NCBI RefSeq assembly: GCF_001940525.2
Contig: NZ_CP019437.1
Coordinates: 2,702,501 to 2,766,500 of the forward strand
DNA length: 64,000 bases
Origin: Thioclava nitratireducens
GTDB lineage: Bacteria > Pseudomonadota > Alphaproteobacteria > Rhodobacterales > Rhodobacteraceae
Direction of reading: 5' to 3'
Positions within the stretch are counted from its first letter, which is position 1. Every line of letters starts with the position of its first letter. Both the position numbers and the translations under genes were made by a program. Below the pieces are notes generated by a model. That model ran no database searches and was not told where the DNA came from. It worked only from the letters and a program-made list of their open reading frames with translations. Positions 47,470-56,658 of this stretch are shown here, in pieces.

Positions 47470-47530
47470 ACTTCCCGGTCGCGAACGCCGCTATCCCTCG
47501 GGCCATCGACTGACCCCAAGGGAGGCCCCA

Positions 47531-47983
47531 ATGGCTGAAATCCTGACCAAGTCGCGGGCGCGAAACATCTTTTACGGAGGATCCATTTTCTTCGTGCTGG
47601 TGTTCATCGCACTGACCGCGCAGAGCCACTTCTATATCGTGAACAACTCAACCGCCTCCGCCCCGCTGACCGAACAGGTCGCGCGCGGCAAGGCCGTCTG
47701 GGAACGCAATTCCTGCATCAACTGCCACACCCTGCATGGCGAAGGTGCCTATTTCGCGCCCGAGGTCGGCAACGTGATGACCCGCTGGGGCGTCGCCGAC
47801 GATCCGCAGGGCGCCTACGAGACGCTCGACGCCTGGATCGCGGCGCAGCCTTCCGGCATCGAGGGCCGCCGCCAGATGCCGCATTTCGACATCAACGAAG
47901 AGGACATGCGCGCACTCGCGGAATTCCTCCGCTGGGCCGATCACACCGACACGCAGGGCTGGCCGCCCAATGATGCGGGCTGA
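47531..47983 (+). CDS. norC: Nitric oxide reductase cytochrome c subunit
   Basis: 150 residues: one N-terminal membrane anchor (NIFYGGSIFFVLVFIALTAQS) and a periplasmic class-c cytochrome domain with haem motif CINCH and a distal methionine in GRRQMPHF. Passes electrons to NorB. Start at the ATG with GGGAGG upstream; the frame's earlier start at 47456 falls in the operator. Confidence 0.95.
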   Translation: MAEILTKSRARNIFYGGSIFFVLVFIALTAQSHFYIVNNSTASAPLTEQVARGKAVWERNSCINCHTLHGEGAYFAPEVGNVMTRWGVADDPQGAYETLDAWIAAQPSGIEGRRQMPHFDINEEDMRALAEFLRWADHTDTQGWPPNDAG

Positions 47984-47995
47984 GGAGACAAACCG

Positions 47996-49345
47996 ATGAA
48001 ATACCAATCCCAATCCGTGGCGAAAGCCTATTTCTACTGCGCGATGCTGCTGTTCGGCGTGCAGGTTCTGGGCGGCCTTCTGGCCGGCTGGATCTACGTC
48101 TCGCCCAACACGCTGTCCGAAGTCCTGCCCTTCAACGTGATCCGGATGATCCACACCAATGCGCTGATCGTCTGGCTGCTGCTGGGTTTCTTCGGCGCGG
48201 CCTATTTCCTCGTGCCCGAGGAAAGCGAGCGCGAGATCTTCTCGGTCAAGCTCGCCTATCTGCAACTCGCGATCCTGATGATCGGAACGCTGGGCGCGGT
48301 CGGCTCCTATCTCGTCGGTATCCATGGCGGGCGCGAGTTCCTCGAACAGCCCCTCTGGGTGAAGTTCGGCATCCTCGTCGCCGCGGTGATCTTCCTGATC
48401 AACATCTCGCTGACGGTGCTGGCGGGTCGCAAGACCGCGATCACCAACGTCCTGCTGATGGGCCTTTGGCTGCTGTCGCTGCTGTGGATCTTCGCCTTCA
48501 TCAACCCCGACAACCTGTCGCTCGACAAGATGTACTGGTGGATGGTCGTGCACCTCTGGGTCGAGGCGACCTGGGAACTGGTGATGGCCGCGATCCTCGG
48601 CTTCCTGATGCTCAAGCTGACGGGCGTGGACCGCGAGGTAGTCGAGAAATGGCTTTATGTCATCGTCGCGACCGCGCTGTTCTCCGGCATCCTCGGCACC
48701 GGGCACCACTTCTACTGGATCGGCACGCCGGGTTACTGGCAGTGGGTGGGCTCGATCTTCTCGACCTTCGAGGTGATCCCGTTCTTCCTGATGATGTCCT
48801 TCGCCTTCGTGATGGTCTGGAAGGGCCGCAAGAACCACCCCAACAAGGCAGCGCTCCTGTGGTCGCTGGGGTCGTCGACCGTGGCCTTCTTCGGCGCGGG
48901 CGTCTGGGGCTTCCTGCACACGCTGCACGGGGTGAACTTCTACTCCCACGGCACGCAGATCACCGCGGCGCACGGGCACCTCGCCTTCTACGGGGCTTAT
49001 GTCGCGCTCAATCTCGCGGTCTTCACCTACGCGATGCCGATGCTGCGCGGGCGCGATCCCTACAACCAGGTCCTCAACATGGGCGCGTTCTGGCTGATGA
49101 CCGGCGGCATGGCCTTCATGACCTTCGTTCTGACCTTCGCAGGCACGATCCAGACCCACATGCAGCGGGTCGTGGGCGACTACTACATGGATGTGCAGGA
49201 CAGCCTGTCGATCTTCTACCTGATGCGCTTCGGCGCGGGGGCGGCGGTCGTGCTGGGGGCGCTTCTGTTCATCTACTCGCTCGTCGTGGTGCGCCGGCGT
49301 GAAGTCATCGCCCCCGGTCCCGCAACCCCCGTGGCAGGAGAATGA
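47996..49345 (+). CDS. norB: Nitric oxide reductase catalytic subunit
   Basis: Haem-copper-oxidase-like membrane subunit with about 12 helices, 449 residues, reducing NO to N2O. Motifs: MIHTNALIVWLLLGFFGAAYFLVPEE, WMVVHLWVEATWELV (active-site His/Glu region), GTGHHFYWIGTPGYW, and HGHLAFYGAYVALNLA. Follows norC by 12 bp. cNOR type, since norC is present and no quinol-oxidising extension is seen. Confidence 0.96.
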   Translation: MKYQSQSVAKAYFYCAMLLFGVQVLGGLLAGWIYVSPNTLSEVLPFNVIRMIHTNALIVWLLLGFFGAAYFLVPEESEREIFSVKLAYLQLAILMIGTLGAVGSYLVGIHGGREFLEQPLWVKFGILVAAVIFLINISLTVLAGRKTAITNVLLMGLWLLSLLWIFAFINPDNLSLDKMYWWMVVHLWVEATWELVMAAILGFLMLKLTGVDREVVEKWLYVIVATALFSGILGTGHHFYWIGTPGYWQWVGSIFSTFEVIPFFLMMSFAFVMVWKGRKNHPNKAALLWSLGSSTVAFFGAGVWGFLHTLHGVNFYSHGTQITAAHGHLAFYGAYVALNLAVFTYAMPMLRGRDPYNQVLNMGAFWLMTGGMAFMTFVLTFAGTIQTHMQRVVGDYYMDVQDSLSIFYLMRFGAGAAVVLGALLFIYSLVVVRRREVIAPGPATPVAGE

Positions 49346-50145
49346 CGATGTCCCTCGACATGACCAACGACCGCATCCCCTACTACCACCCCACCGGCCG
49401 CGAATGTGCCCTGTTCGAGCGCGCGCATGACAACGGTTTGCCCCTTCTTCTGAAGGGGCCGACCGGCTGCGGCAAAACCCGCTTCGTGGAGCATATGGCG
49501 GCGCGGCTGAACAAGCCGGTCTACACCGTCGCCTGCCATGACGACCTGTCGGCGGCGGACCTGATCGGGCGCTATCTGCTGAAGGGCGGCGAGACCGAAT
49601 GGGTCGACGGGCCGCTCACCCGGGCGGTACGCGAAGGGGCGATCTGCTATCTCGACGAGGTGGTGGAGGCGCGCAAGGACGTGACCGTGGTGCTGCACCC
49701 GCTCACCGACTCGCGCCGCCGCCTGATCATCGACCGCACCGGCGAGGAGCTGGACGCGCCGGAGGGCTTCATGCTCGTGGCCTCCTACAACCCGGGCTAT
49801 CAGAGCGTGCTCAAGCGGCTCAAACCCTCGACCCGGCAGCGGTTCCTCTCGATCGCCTTCGACTTTCCCGAACCCGATGCGGAAACCCGCGTGATCACCG
49901 CCGAGACCGGCCTGCCGGTGGCGCAGGTGGTGCCGCTGGTGCGCCTCGCCGGGCATATCCGCAAGCTCTCGGGCATGGATCTGGAGGAAGGCGTCTCGAC
50001 CCGGCTTCTGGTCTATGCCGCGCGGCTGATCGGCGCGGGCATCGCGATCGAGGAGGCGCTGGAGACCGCCGTGGTCCAGGCGCTCAGCGACGAGGCGGAC
50101 GTGCAGCAGGCGCTGCGCGACCTGATCGCCACGATCTACGGCTGA
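49342..50145 (+). CDS. norQ: NorQ, MoxR-type AAA+ ATPase
   Basis: 267 residues with Walker A GPTGCGKT (39-46) and Walker B ICYLDEVVEA, needed for activation/assembly of the NorBC complex (Fe insertion). Works with the VWA protein NorD. Overlaps norB by ATGA. Two in-frame starts are close together (49342 and 49348). Confidence 0.93.
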   Translation: MTMSLDMTNDRIPYYHPTGRECALFERAHDNGLPLLLKGPTGCGKTRFVEHMAARLNKPVYTVACHDDLSAADLIGRYLLKGGETEWVDGPLTRAVREGAICYLDEVVEARKDVTVVLHPLTDSRRRLIIDRTGEELDAPEGFMLVASYNPGYQSVLKRLKPSTRQRFLSIAFDFPEPDAETRVITAETGLPVAQVVPLVRLAGHIRKLSGMDLEEGVSTRLLVYAARLIGAGIAIEEALETAVVQALSDEADVQQALRDLIATIYG

Positions 50146-50155
50146 GGAGCACGCC

Positions 50156-52060
50156 ATGAAACTGATGGACCTGATGGAGCCAGAGGAAACCGTAGGCGAA
50201 ATCTGGCACGATCTGGCCAAGGATATCGGTCGGGACGATCGCCATCCCGACGCCGCGGTCGAGCTGGTTGCGTTGCGCCCCTCGCTCGCGCTGCTGCTGC
50301 GCGCGCTTGGCGGCGGTGCAGATGTCGAAATCGTCGAGGCCCCGGCCACCCCGGTCCGTCACCGCCAACCCGTCCGGCGTCGCCTTGGCGCCGGGCGCGA
50401 GACCGAGCGCATCGCCCGCTTCGACGGCGCGCGGCTGCGCCTGCCGCCGGTGATGGATGTCTTCCCCCGATCTGATCTCAACCGCGCGGCCTATTTCTGG
50501 CTGACCGCACTGGCTGCGCTCAGCCGCGACGCGATGCCCGATCTGCCCGACGAGACCGACGGCCCGGCGATGGATTGCGCGCAGATCCGTGCCAATGCGC
50601 GAGCCTGCGATCTGGCCTATCGCCGCTGCATCGGGCTGCGCGCGCCCTACCACGAGATGGCCGCGCTCACCCTCGCACGTCGCCGCAGATTGTCGCGCCC
50701 GGCGGCCGAGGCCGCGCTGGAGGCCGCGATCTGCGACCAGCTTTCCGCCGATGGTACCCCCGCCCCGCTGCCCGAGACGGCGGAGGGCGCACGTGGTTAC
50801 ATGCCGCTTGCCCCGGTGCCGATCTGGCTGCAATTTGCCCCCAACACCGCAGGCCGCAGCGCCGCCTCGGAAGAGGCCGACGCCTCCGCCTCCGCCCCGG
50901 CCGCGATGGCCAGCACGCAGCGCAAGCATGGCGAGCGCCGCGATCTCGATCAGGCGCGCCGCCGCGACAGCTTCATCATCCACCGCTTCGAGTCGATCCT
51001 GTCCTGGGTCGAGGCGCTCAACGTCAATCGCTCGGTCGACGACGATGACGAGGAGAACGCCGCCAAGGCCGCCGAAGATCAGGACCAGATCACCCTGACG
51101 CGGCATGATCGCAAGGCCGCGACGCGGCTGCGGCTGCATCTCGACCTCTCGCCCGCCGAGGCGGAGCACGAGGCGCTGGCGGGCGAGCATGTCTATCCCG
51201 AATGGAACCACCGCAGCCGCGCCTACATGGAGGGTCACTGCCGGGTGCTCGACGCGCCCGCGCGGCCCGAAGCCGCGCAAACCTTCCGCGCCGATCCGCG
51301 CTATATCCGCGCCGTGCGCCGTCAGTTCGAGGCGCTGCAACCGCGCCGCATCCTGCGCCCGCGCCAGATCGACGGGACCGAGCTGGACCTCGACGCCGTC
51401 ATCGCGAGCCGCGCCGATCTCGCCGCGACCGGGCGGGGCAGCGACCGGATCTGGCAAAGCCTGCGCAAGGTCGAGCGCGACCTCGCCGTGGCCTTCCTGA
51501 TCGACACCTCGCGCTCCACCGAGGCCGCCATCGGCGAAAGCTGCGTGATCGACATAGCGCGCGAGGCGATGTCCGCGCTGGCCGAGGGGCTGGACGCGGC
51601 GGGCGACCGTTTCGCGATCTGGGGTTTCTCGTCGCTCCGCCGCGACCGGGTGTTCCTGACGCGGGTGAAAGGCTTCGACGCCCAGATGGCCCCGCCGATC
51701 CACGCCAACATCGCGGCGCTGCGCCCGGGCCATTACACGCGCCTCGGGACCGCGATCCGTCACGTCTCGGCACAGCTCGCGCAGGAAAGCGCGAGCCGCA
51801 AGCTGCTCATCGTGCTGACCGACGGCAAGCCCAACGACCTCGACCATTACGAGGGCCAGCACGGCATCGAGGACAGCCACATGGCCGTGCGCGAGGCCCG
51901 CCGCGCGGGCCAGAGCCTGCACGGCGTCATCATCGACGAGGACGGGCAGGACTGGTTCGCACGGATCTTCGGGCGCGGCGGCTTCACCCTGCTGCCCCGG
52001 CCCGAACGGCTGCTGCGCGCCCTGCCCGACATTTACCGCTCGCTCACACAGGAGACCTGA
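50156..52060 (+). CDS. norD: NorD, VWA-domain activator of NO reductase
   Basis: 634 residues. The C-terminal von Willebrand factor A domain carries the MIDAS motif DTSRSTE near residue 448, followed by VLTDGKPNDLDHYEGQHGIEDS. A charged, low-complexity linker (SEEADASASAPAAMAS; DDDDEENAAKAAEDQ) separates it from the N-terminal helical region. Partner of NorQ in NOR maturation. 10 bp after norQ. Confidence 0.93.
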   Translation: MKLMDLMEPEETVGEIWHDLAKDIGRDDRHPDAAVELVALRPSLALLLRALGGGADVEIVEAPATPVRHRQPVRRRLGAGRETERIARFDGARLRLPPVMDVFPRSDLNRAAYFWLTALAALSRDAMPDLPDETDGPAMDCAQIRANARACDLAYRRCIGLRAPYHEMAALTLARRRRLSRPAAEAALEAAICDQLSADGTPAPLPETAEGARGYMPLAPVPIWLQFAPNTAGRSAASEEADASASAPAAMASTQRKHGERRDLDQARRRDSFIIHRFESILSWVEALNVNRSVDDDDEENAAKAAEDQDQITLTRHDRKAATRLRLHLDLSPAEAEHEALAGEHVYPEWNHRSRAYMEGHCRVLDAPARPEAAQTFRADPRYIRAVRRQFEALQPRRILRPRQIDGTELDLDAVIASRADLAATGRGSDRIWQSLRKVERDLAVAFLIDTSRSTEAAIGESCVIDIAREAMSALAEGLDAAGDRFAIWGFSSLRRDRVFLTRVKGFDAQMAPPIHANIAALRPGHYTRLGTAIRHVSAQLAQESASRKLLIVLTDGKPNDLDHYEGQHGIEDSHMAVREARRAGQSLHGVIIDEDGQDWFARIFGRGGFTLLPRPERLLRALPDIYRSLTQET

Positions 52061-52061
52061 C

Positions 52062-52235
52062 ATGCGTAAACTGACCCTTCTTCTCGCCCTCGCCCCACTC
52101 ACCGCACAGGCGGCAAGCTTCGATCGCCCGATCCCGCAGGCGCAATCGGCCACCGCCGAGTTCTGGTTCGCGCTGGCGGCGCTCGCGCTCGTCGCGGCGC
52201 TGGCGGTGGTGGCGCGGGTGGTCGCCCGGAGATGA
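52062..52235 (+). CDS. 57-residue membrane/exported peptide in the nor operon
   Basis: ATG at 52062, one base after the norD TGA, with GGAG in the norD end as RBS. It encodes MRKLTLLLALAPLTAQAASF, a signal-peptide-like start, then QAQSATAEFWFALAALALVAALAVVARVVARR, a single membrane helix. It ends with an ATGA overlap into the next gene, so it is translated within the operon. No family recognised; possibly a small NOR-associated subunit like NorF or an assembly factor. Confidence 0.75.
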   Translation: MRKLTLLLALAPLTAQAASFDRPIPQAQSATAEFWFALAALALVAALAVVARVVARR

Positions 52236-52456
52236 GTGCGCGCTGGTCCCCTGCCCGGATCGCGCTGCTGCTCTACCCGTTCGGCTGGGGCGCTTTCGCG
52301 GTCAACGTGTTCTTCGCCTCGCTGATCGGGTCGTGGGTCGGGCTGCCGGTCGCGACTCCGGTCGTCTCGCTGGGGTTGGGCGCGGTGGTCGCCGTGCCCG
52401 CGACCTACGCCTTCGCATGTCACATCCGGCGGCTGATGGACGCCGCCGAAAACTGA
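52232..52456 (+). CDS. Small two-helix membrane protein (NorF-like position)
   Basis: 74 residues, two hydrophobic helices (IALLLYPFGWGAFAVNVFFASLIG and VVSLGLGAVVAVPATYAFACHI). Size and place downstream of norD recall NorF of Paracoccus-type norCBQDEF operons, but no NorE (COX III-like) gene is present. ATGA overlap with the 57-residue gene and 12 bp to nnrS. Confidence 0.75.
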   Translation: MSARWSPARIALLLYPFGWGAFAVNVFFASLIGSWVGLPVATPVVSLGLGAVVAVPATYAFACHIRRLMDAAEN

Positions 52457-52468
52457 AAGGAGCCGATC

Positions 52469-53668
52469 ATGGCCATGTCTTCCGCAGAGCAGATGCGCCG
52501 CTGGCAAGGCCCGGCGCTGCTGTCGGGCGGTTTTCGCCCGTTCTTCTTCTTCGGCGCCGTCTGGGCCGCTCTGGCGATGGCGCTCTGGGTGCCCGCACTC
52601 ACCGGGCTGATCGCGTTGCCGACGCGGCTCGACCCGGTCAGTTGGCACGCCCATGCCTTCCTCTTCGGCTATCTCGGCGCGGCGATCGCGGGCTTTCTGC
52701 TGACGGCGGTGCCGAACTGGACCGGACGACTGCCTGTCGTGGGCTGGCCGCTGCTTGGCCTCGTCACGCTCTGGGCGCTCGGGCGGCTGGGGTTGCTGGC
52801 CTCGGCGGATCTGCCTTTCGCGCTGGTCGCGTGCATAGATCTCGCATTCCCGCTGGCGCTTGGTGGCGTCGTGCTGCGTGAGATCCTGGCAGGGAAGAAC
52901 TGGCGCAACCTTCCTGTGTTGGGGCTGGTCGGCGTTTTCACCCTCGCCGACCTTCTGTTCCTGATCGAAGCCGCGCGTGGCGGTTATGCCGCCGACGGCA
53001 TCGGGATGCGGCTGGGTCTTGCCGCGGTGCTGATGATGGTCGCGCTGATCGGGGGGCGGATCATCCCCTCCTTCACGCGCAACTGGCTGGTCAAGGAGAA
53101 CCACCCCGCACGCCCCGCCCCGCCGATGCAACGTTTCGACAAGCTCGCGATGCTGGTCGCTGGCGCGGCACTGCTCGCGTGGGTCATTTCGCCAGAGACG
53201 CGGCTGACCGCCGCGCTGCTGCTCGCGACCGCCGTGCTGCATCTCGCGCGGCTGTGGCGCTGGAAAGGCGGGCTGACGCTGCGCGCGCCGATCCTTTTCG
53301 TTCTCCATCTGGCCTATGCCTGCCTGCCGCTCGGCGCGCTGGCGCTTGGGTTCGCGATCCTGTTTCCCGCCGCCCTCGCCCCCGCGACCGCGATGCACCT
53401 GTGGACGGCGGGCGCGCTTGGCGGGATGACGCTCGCGGTGATGAGCCGCGCCTCGCTCGGCCATACGGGTCGCCCGCTGGAGGCCGGGGTCGGCACCGTC
53501 GCGGTCTATGCCGCCCTCTTCGTCGCGATGATCGCGCGGCTCCTCGCGGGCTGGCTCGCCCTGAGCGCGCTTTATTCGGTCTCCGGCGTGGCGTGGTGCG
53601 GTGCTTTCCTCGGCTTCGCGATCCTCTATGCTCCGGTGCTGTGGCAACCCAGACGGAGGGCGCAATGA
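52469..53668 (+). CDS. nnrS: NnrS family haem/copper membrane protein
   Basis: 399 residues with about 12 hydrophobic helices. NnrS pattern: LLSGGFRPFFFFGAVWAALAM, WHAHAFLFGYLGAAIAGFLLTAVPNWTGR and GGRIIPSFTRNWL, plus HLWTAGALGGMTLAVMSRASLGHTGR. NnrS relieves NO stress by countering iron-nitrosyl formation in other bacteria. RBS AAAGGAG; a second ATG two codons later is possible. Confidence 0.92.
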   Translation: MAMSSAEQMRRWQGPALLSGGFRPFFFFGAVWAALAMALWVPALTGLIALPTRLDPVSWHAHAFLFGYLGAAIAGFLLTAVPNWTGRLPVVGWPLLGLVTLWALGRLGLLASADLPFALVACIDLAFPLALGGVVLREILAGKNWRNLPVLGLVGVFTLADLLFLIEAARGGYAADGIGMRLGLAAVLMMVALIGGRIIPSFTRNWLVKENHPARPAPPMQRFDKLAMLVAGAALLAWVISPETRLTAALLLATAVLHLARLWRWKGGLTLRAPILFVLHLAYACLPLGALALGFAILFPAALAPATAMHLWTAGALGGMTLAVMSRASLGHTGRPLEAGVGTVAVYAALFVAMIARLLAGWLALSALYSVSGVAWCGAFLGFAILYAPVLWQPRRRAQ

Positions 53669-54327
53669 TGTGGCTGGCTTATGGCGGAGTGTTCGCGGCG
53701 TTCCTCGCGACCCATTCGATCCCGACACGCCCGACGGTTAGGGCGCGGCTGGTGGCGGCCTTCGGACACGCAGGCTTCGGGCTGGGCTATTCGCTGCTGT
53801 CGACGGCAATGCTGCTGATCCTGATCCGCGCCGCCGCATGGCCGGACCCGATTTACCTTTGGCCCACCACCCTTTGGGCGATGGAGGCAACAAAGATCGG
53901 GATGGCGCTGGTCTGCATGTGGTTCGCCGTCGCGCTTGGCCATGCCAACCCGTTCTCCTTCGGCGGCAGCCGCCGCAAAAGCTTCGACCCCGAGCGTCCC
54001 GGTCTCGTGCGGCTCACGCGCCACCCGATGCTGCTGGGCCTCGCGAGCTGGGCCGGGCTGCACCTGCTGCCGAACGGCGATCTGGCGCATGTCCTGCTGT
54101 TCGGTGCGCTCGGCGGCTTCGCCCTGCTCGGAATGCGCCTGATCGACCGCAAACGCCGCCGGGAGATGGGTCCGGAGGTCTGGGCGGAGACGCTGCGCCG
54201 GACGAGAGCGGCGCCCCCCTTCGCGGGGCTTACGCTGGCCGATCTCGGGCGTGCAGCGCTTGGCCTCGTGGCCTATATGGCGCTGCTGCACCTGCATGAA
54301 TATTTCGCAGGCGTCGCCTTGGTTTAA
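53665..54327 (+). CDS. nnrU: NnrU family membrane protein
   Basis: 220 residues, about six hydrophobic helices. Features of NnrU (LATHSIPTRPTVRARL; RLTRHPMLLGLASWAGLHLLPNGDLAHVLLFG). Required for nitrite/NO reduction in some Rhodobacter relatives. Starts with two ATGs; the first overlaps the nnrS stop (ATGA). End of the nor transcription unit, 8 bp from the convergent metal ATPase gene. Confidence 0.9.
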   Translation: MMWLAYGGVFAAFLATHSIPTRPTVRARLVAAFGHAGFGLGYSLLSTAMLLILIRAAAWPDPIYLWPTTLWAMEATKIGMALVCMWFAVALGHANPFSFGGSRRKSFDPERPGLVRLTRHPMLLGLASWAGLHLLPNGDLAHVLLFGALGGFALLGMRLIDRKRRREMGPEVWAETLRRTRAAPPFAGLTLADLGRAALGLVAYMALLHLHEYFAGVALV

Positions 54328-54335
54328 GCCCAGCG

Positions 54336-56549
54336 TCAGATGCCATTTGCCTCCGCCTTGAACCGCAGCAGGCGCAGCGCGTTCATCGTGACCAGCACGG
54401 TCGCCCCGGTATCGGCCATCACCGCGATCCAGAGACCGGTGAGACCGAGCAGCGTCGTCACCAGAAACACCCCCTTCAGCCCGAGCGCGATGGCGACGTT
54501 CTGACGGATGTTAGCCATCGTCGCGCGCGCCAGCCGGATCTGCTCGACGACATCGGTGACCCGGTCGCGCAGCAGCGCTCCGTCCGCGGTCTCGAGGGCG
54601 ACATGGGTGCCCGATCCCATCGCGATGCCGATATGGGCGGTGGCGAGCGCCGGGGCGTCGTTGATGCCGTCGCCCACCATCATCACATGCGCATCCCGCG
54701 CCAGATCGCGCACTGCCGTCACCTTGTCCTCGGGCAGCAGCCCGGCACGGGCTTCGATGCCCAACCCGTCGGCAATCGCGCGGGCCGTCACCGGATTGTC
54801 GCCCGTCAGCATGACCGAGGAGACCCCCATGCGCTTGAGGGTGGAGACCGCCTCGGCCGCATCGGCGCGCGGCTCGTCGCGCAGCGCGATGAGGCCCAGA
54901 AGGCGCTCGGGCGTGAAGACGGCGACGACGGTCTTGCCCGCGCTTTCCAGCCGGTGGACGGTGGCGCTGTCGGAGGCGCTGAGCACGCCTGTTTCGGTCG
55001 CCAGCCGCGGCGCCCCGACATTCCAGACCGCGCCGTCGATCTCGGCGCGCGCACCACGGCCCGGGATCGCCGTGGCTGCGGTGGCCTGTGGCACCGCGAT
55101 CCCGCGCGCCTCTGCCCGGGCGAGAACCGCCTGTGCGAGCGGGTGACTGCTGCCGGTCTCGACCGCCGCGGCGGTGGCGAGAAGCTCAGCCTCGGTCCCG
55201 TCGAGCGGCAGAAGATCGGTGATCTGCGGCCGGCCCTCGGTCAGCGTACCGGTCTTGTCAAAGGCGACGAGGCTGGTTTTGGCCGCCGTCTCCATTACCG
55301 CGCCGCCCTTCATCAACAACCCGCGGCGCGCCCCGGTCGAGAGCCCGGCGGCGACCGCGGCGGGAACCGAGATCACCAGCGCGCAGGGGCAGCCGATCAG
55401 CAAGAGCGCGAGGCCGCGATAGATCCACGTCTCCCAGGGCGCGCCGAAAGCCAGCGGCGGCACGATCGCGGCCAGAAGCGCCACGCCCACCACCGCGGGC
55501 ATGTAGACGCGGCTGAACCGGTCGATGAACCGCTCCACCGGGGCGCGCGCGCTCTCGGCCTCCTCGACGAGGTGCAGGATGCGCGAGATGGTGTTGTCCT
55601 CGGCGGCTTTCTCGACACGGATGCGCAGCTCGCCTTCGGTGTTGATCGCGCCCGCGAAGACAGCATCGCCGGGCTCTTTCAGGACTGGCACGCTCTCGCC
55701 GGTCACAGGGCTTTCATCGACGCCCGAACTGCCGGAGACGATTGTGCCATCCGCCGGGATGCGATCGCCGGGACGGGCCTGCACGATCTGTCCGATGGCG
55801 AGGCCGTCGGCCGGAACTTCGCGGATGCGCTCACCCGTGACCAGCCGCGCGGTCTTCGGCACAAGATCGGCCAGCGCCCGGATCGAGCCGCGGGCGCGCG
55901 ACGCCGCAAGCCCCTCGAGCATCTCGCCCACCGCGAACAGGAAGACGACGAGCGCGGCTTCCTCGGCCGCACCGACGAAGAGCGCGCCGATCGCGGCGAT
56001 GCTCATCAGCATTTCGATGGTGAAGGGCATCCGCGCCCGCGCCATCAGGGCGGCGCGCCGCGCCACGGGGGCGACGGCGATCACGGTGACGAGCACGAAA
56101 ACCCAATGCGCGATCGGGCCGCCGACCAGCAGCTCCACCACCCAAGCCGCGGCCAGCAGAAGCCCGGTCGCGATCAGGTAGCGCCCCTTCGGGGTCGCAT
56201 ACCACGCGGGATCGGCGGGCGGCGTTGGCGCACTCTCGACCGCAGGTGTCTCATCCGTCTCGCCCGCCGCCGGAAGGGCGCCCTCGGGAAGAACGAAGCC
56301 GCCCTTGGGCTTTTCCGGCGCAGCCCCCTTGGCCGAGACGCCGTAGCCGAGGCGGCGGATCGCCTTCTCCACGCTTTCGCGCGAGGTGGTCGCCGTATCG
56401 AGCCGCAGCCGCAGACGCTCGTTCATCAGCGTCACCTCGACCCCGTCGACACCGGGCAGAGCCTCGACCGCGCCGCGCACCTTCGCCGCGCAGGCGCCGC
56501 AATCCATGCCCGTCACGCGCCATTCCTGAAGGTCTGCTGTCTCGGTCAT
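54336..56549 (-). CDS. zntA: Zn/Cd/Pb-exporting P1B-type ATPase
   Basis: 737 residues. N-terminal heavy-metal domain GMDCGACAAKV (CxxC at about 17-20), membrane metal site CPCALVISVP near 385, phosphorylation motif DKTGTLTEG near 430, the SSHPLAQAV (HP) motif and GDGINDAPAL hinge. The CPC with a distal basic/acidic last helix region fits the ZntA (PIB-2) group. Divergent from a MerR regulator with a 19-bp-spacer promoter between. Efflux of Zn2+, Cd2+ or Pb2+. Confidence 0.92.
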   Translation of the reverse strand: MTETADLQEWRVTGMDCGACAAKVRGAVEALPGVDGVEVTLMNERLRLRLDTATTSRESVEKAIRRLGYGVSAKGAAPEKPKGGFVLPEGALPAAGETDETPAVESAPTPPADPAWYATPKGRYLIATGLLLAAAWVVELLVGGPIAHWVFVLVTVIAVAPVARRAALMARARMPFTIEMLMSIAAIGALFVGAAEEAALVVFLFAVGEMLEGLAASRARGSIRALADLVPKTARLVTGERIREVPADGLAIGQIVQARPGDRIPADGTIVSGSSGVDESPVTGESVPVLKEPGDAVFAGAINTEGELRIRVEKAAEDNTISRILHLVEEAESARAPVERFIDRFSRVYMPAVVGVALLAAIVPPLAFGAPWETWIYRGLALLLIGCPCALVISVPAAVAAGLSTGARRGLLMKGGAVMETAAKTSLVAFDKTGTLTEGRPQITDLLPLDGTEAELLATAAAVETGSSHPLAQAVLARAEARGIAVPQATAATAIPGRGARAEIDGAVWNVGAPRLATETGVLSASDSATVHRLESAGKTVVAVFTPERLLGLIALRDEPRADAAEAVSTLKRMGVSSVMLTGDNPVTARAIADGLGIEARAGLLPEDKVTAVRDLARDAHVMMVGDGINDAPALATAHIGIAMGSGTHVALETADGALLRDRVTDVVEQIRLARATMANIRQNVAIALGLKGVFLVTTLLGLTGLWIAVMADTGATVLVTMNALRLLRFKAEANGI

Positions 56550-56585
56550 CTGCTGTCCTCTCGCGTGGTTTTCTCGACAGAGGGG

Positions 56586-56616
56586 AAGATAGGAGCTACA
56601 GCAACTATAGGTTCAA
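56586..56616 (-). promoter_or_regulatory. MerR-type promoter/operator of zntA
   Basis: On the minus strand: -35 TTGAAC (616-611), then a 19-bp spacer CTATAGTTGCTGTAGCTCC, then -10 TATCTT (591-586). The spacer holds the dyad CTATAG...CTGTAG. A 19-bp over-long spacer is the hallmark of promoters that MerR-family activators distort into activity. Confidence 0.85.
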
Positions 56617-56658
56617 GGGGGAAATCCGCACTCACGTAACCGTGAAGGGAGGTGCAGC

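Noticed and set aside
50084..53728. Very long minus-strand open frame (1214 codons) across norD, nnrS and neighbours
   Set aside because: It is the antisense shadow of GC-rich genes: low-complexity Arg/Gln/Asp/His-rich translation, no domain, and the plus strand carries well-defined nor genes with overlaps.
54603..56639. 678-codon plus-strand frame over zntA
   Set aside because: Shadow of the P-type ATPase; no domain and biased His/Asp/Arg content.
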